NCBI GenBank assembly: GCA_964389005.1
Contig: CAYMCV010000016.1
Span: 1 to 31,005 of the forward strand
DNA: 31,005 bases
Origin: CAYMCV01 sp964389005
Lineage (GTDB): Bacteria; Bacillota; Clostridia; Lachnospirales; Lachnospiraceae
Reading direction: 5' to 3'
The notes beneath the pieces were generated by a model, which saw only the letters and a list, made by a program, of their open reading frames with translations, ran no database searches and was not told the DNA's origin. Positions 30,416 to 31,005 of the stretch are shown one piece after another. Made by a program: the position numbers and the translations under genes. Each line of letters opens with the position of its first letter. Position 1 is the stretch's first letter.

Positions 30416-31005
30416 TTACCATGCCTGATAGGCATTGATTTCTTCTATAAATCTCTTAATCACAGGAGAATACGGTATATTTCTTCTCCATGCAATCACT
30501 GTACTAGTCTCAATCTTGGGGAATAGCGGTCTTTGCACAAGCAACTCATCGCTCCAATACTTCGTTGCTCCTTCAATAGATACCGGATATCCCAGTCCCT
30601 GTAATGCCATAACCCCCGCATTCGTTCCAAGATTACTGGTAAAAGTAACATGTAGCCTGCTAAAATCCTCTCCGAACCAATTCGCCAGTTCATTTTGTAC
30701 GTTAATTCGTTCCGGTAAAATTAGCGGTAGTTCGAGCAAATCTTCTTTGGTAATCACTTCCTTCTTGGCAAGTGGATCATCCGGCTTCATTTTCACGACC
30801 CAGCAATCGCTATTTGGTATTCTGATATAGTCCAGTCCTTCCGTGTTAACCGGCTCTAAAAACAGACCAATATCAACCAGTCCTTTGTTCATCCGCTCCA
30901 ATACATTATCTGCTGTTCCCGTGTGTATGGCAAATTGAACCAGCGGAAACTGTATATCGTATAATAAAGCTACCTTAAATCGGAAAAAGAATTCCCTATA
31001 ATCAG
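30416..31005 (-). CDS. LysR-family regulator, N-terminus outside window
   Basis: The frame stays open from the right edge of the window to TAA at 30416, 196 codons. The visible part is the LysR effector-binding domain: FPLVQFAIHTGTADNVLERM, then LVDIGLFLEPVN, then PDDPLAKKEVITKEDLLELPLI, and later LGTNAGVMALQGLGYPVSIEG. The DNA-binding helix-turn-helix and linker (about 100 residues) lie beyond 31005. Its position directly upstream of the redox genes suggests it controls them; in clostridia LysR genes often accompany flavodoxin and aldo/keto reductase genes. Confidence 0.88.
   Translation of the reverse strand, partial: DYREFFFRFKVALLYDIQFPLVQFAIHTGTADNVLERMNKGLVDIGLFLEPVNTEGLDYIRIPNSDCWVVKMKPDDPLAKKEVITKEDLLELPLILPERINVQNELANWFGEDFSRLHVTFTSNLGTNAGVMALQGLGYPVSIEGATKYWSDELLVQRPLFPKIETSTVIAWRRNIPYSPVIKRFIEEINAYQAW

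Overview
The window looks like chromosome of a low-to-moderate GC Bacillota (Clostridia, most like Lachnospiraceae). The signs are near-universal strong AGGAGG ribosome-binding sites, consensus housekeeping promoters, the rpsJ-rplC start of the S10 ribosomal operon, and families common in gut clostridia (DUF4317, DUF2752, DUF4190, PF06541, DUF4352, a cytosolic LacI-like/GGDEF fusion). The assignment rests on recognised protein families, not on a database search. Nearly all genes are on the minus strand; plus-strand genes are the methyltransferase (2973), DUF4317 (9047), the HTH protein (11451) and the ribbon-helix-helix protein (23786).

Layout. 1-1330: rplC (cut by the window edge) and rpsJ, with a clear promoter and a structured 5' leader. 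1423-5750: small membrane proteins in two sets. Each set has a 151-residue DUF2752 protein with a CPGCGGTRA motif and a protein with a Pro/Gln/Asn-rich tandem-repeat N-terminus on a membrane anchor; a further DUF4190-like protein accompanies them. An rRNA-methyltransferase-like gene sits between the sets. 5782-8837: a thiamine pyrophosphokinase gene overlapping the end of a LacI-like sensor/diguanylate cyclase gene. 9047-14157: DUF4317, a membrane protein, an HTH protein, a MutS-like ATPase with a changed Walker B, and a PF06541 membrane protein.

14275-20523 looks like an envelope-related run: PstS-like lipoprotein, RsiV-like (DUF3298) lipoprotein, PlsC-type acyltransferase, and an ECF sigma factor fused through one membrane helix to a large extracytoplasmic domain. 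20620-23649: a flavin-oxidase-like gene with an overlapping membrane-protein gene, then a DUF4352 exported protein with a VanZ-like protein. The VanZ-like gene is divergent from a 63-residue ribbon-helix-helix protein, across an array of GCA(A)TGC motifs spaced about 12 bp.

24163-25950: an alpha/beta hydrolase and a TetR regulator behind a near-perfect promoter whose start site overlaps a GTGACC-N4-GGTCAC operator. 25960-27390: a PD-(D/E)XK nuclease-like gene with a strictly phased 53-bp tandem repeat (seven good copies plus decayed ones) directly upstream, then a perfect 13-bp hairpin. This is the best candidate for something undescribed. 27562-31005: a redox cluster (LysR regulator cut by the window edge, flavodoxin, aldo/keto reductase, iron-type alcohol dehydrogenase).

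No tRNA, rRNA, CRISPR array or intact insertion sequence was recognised.
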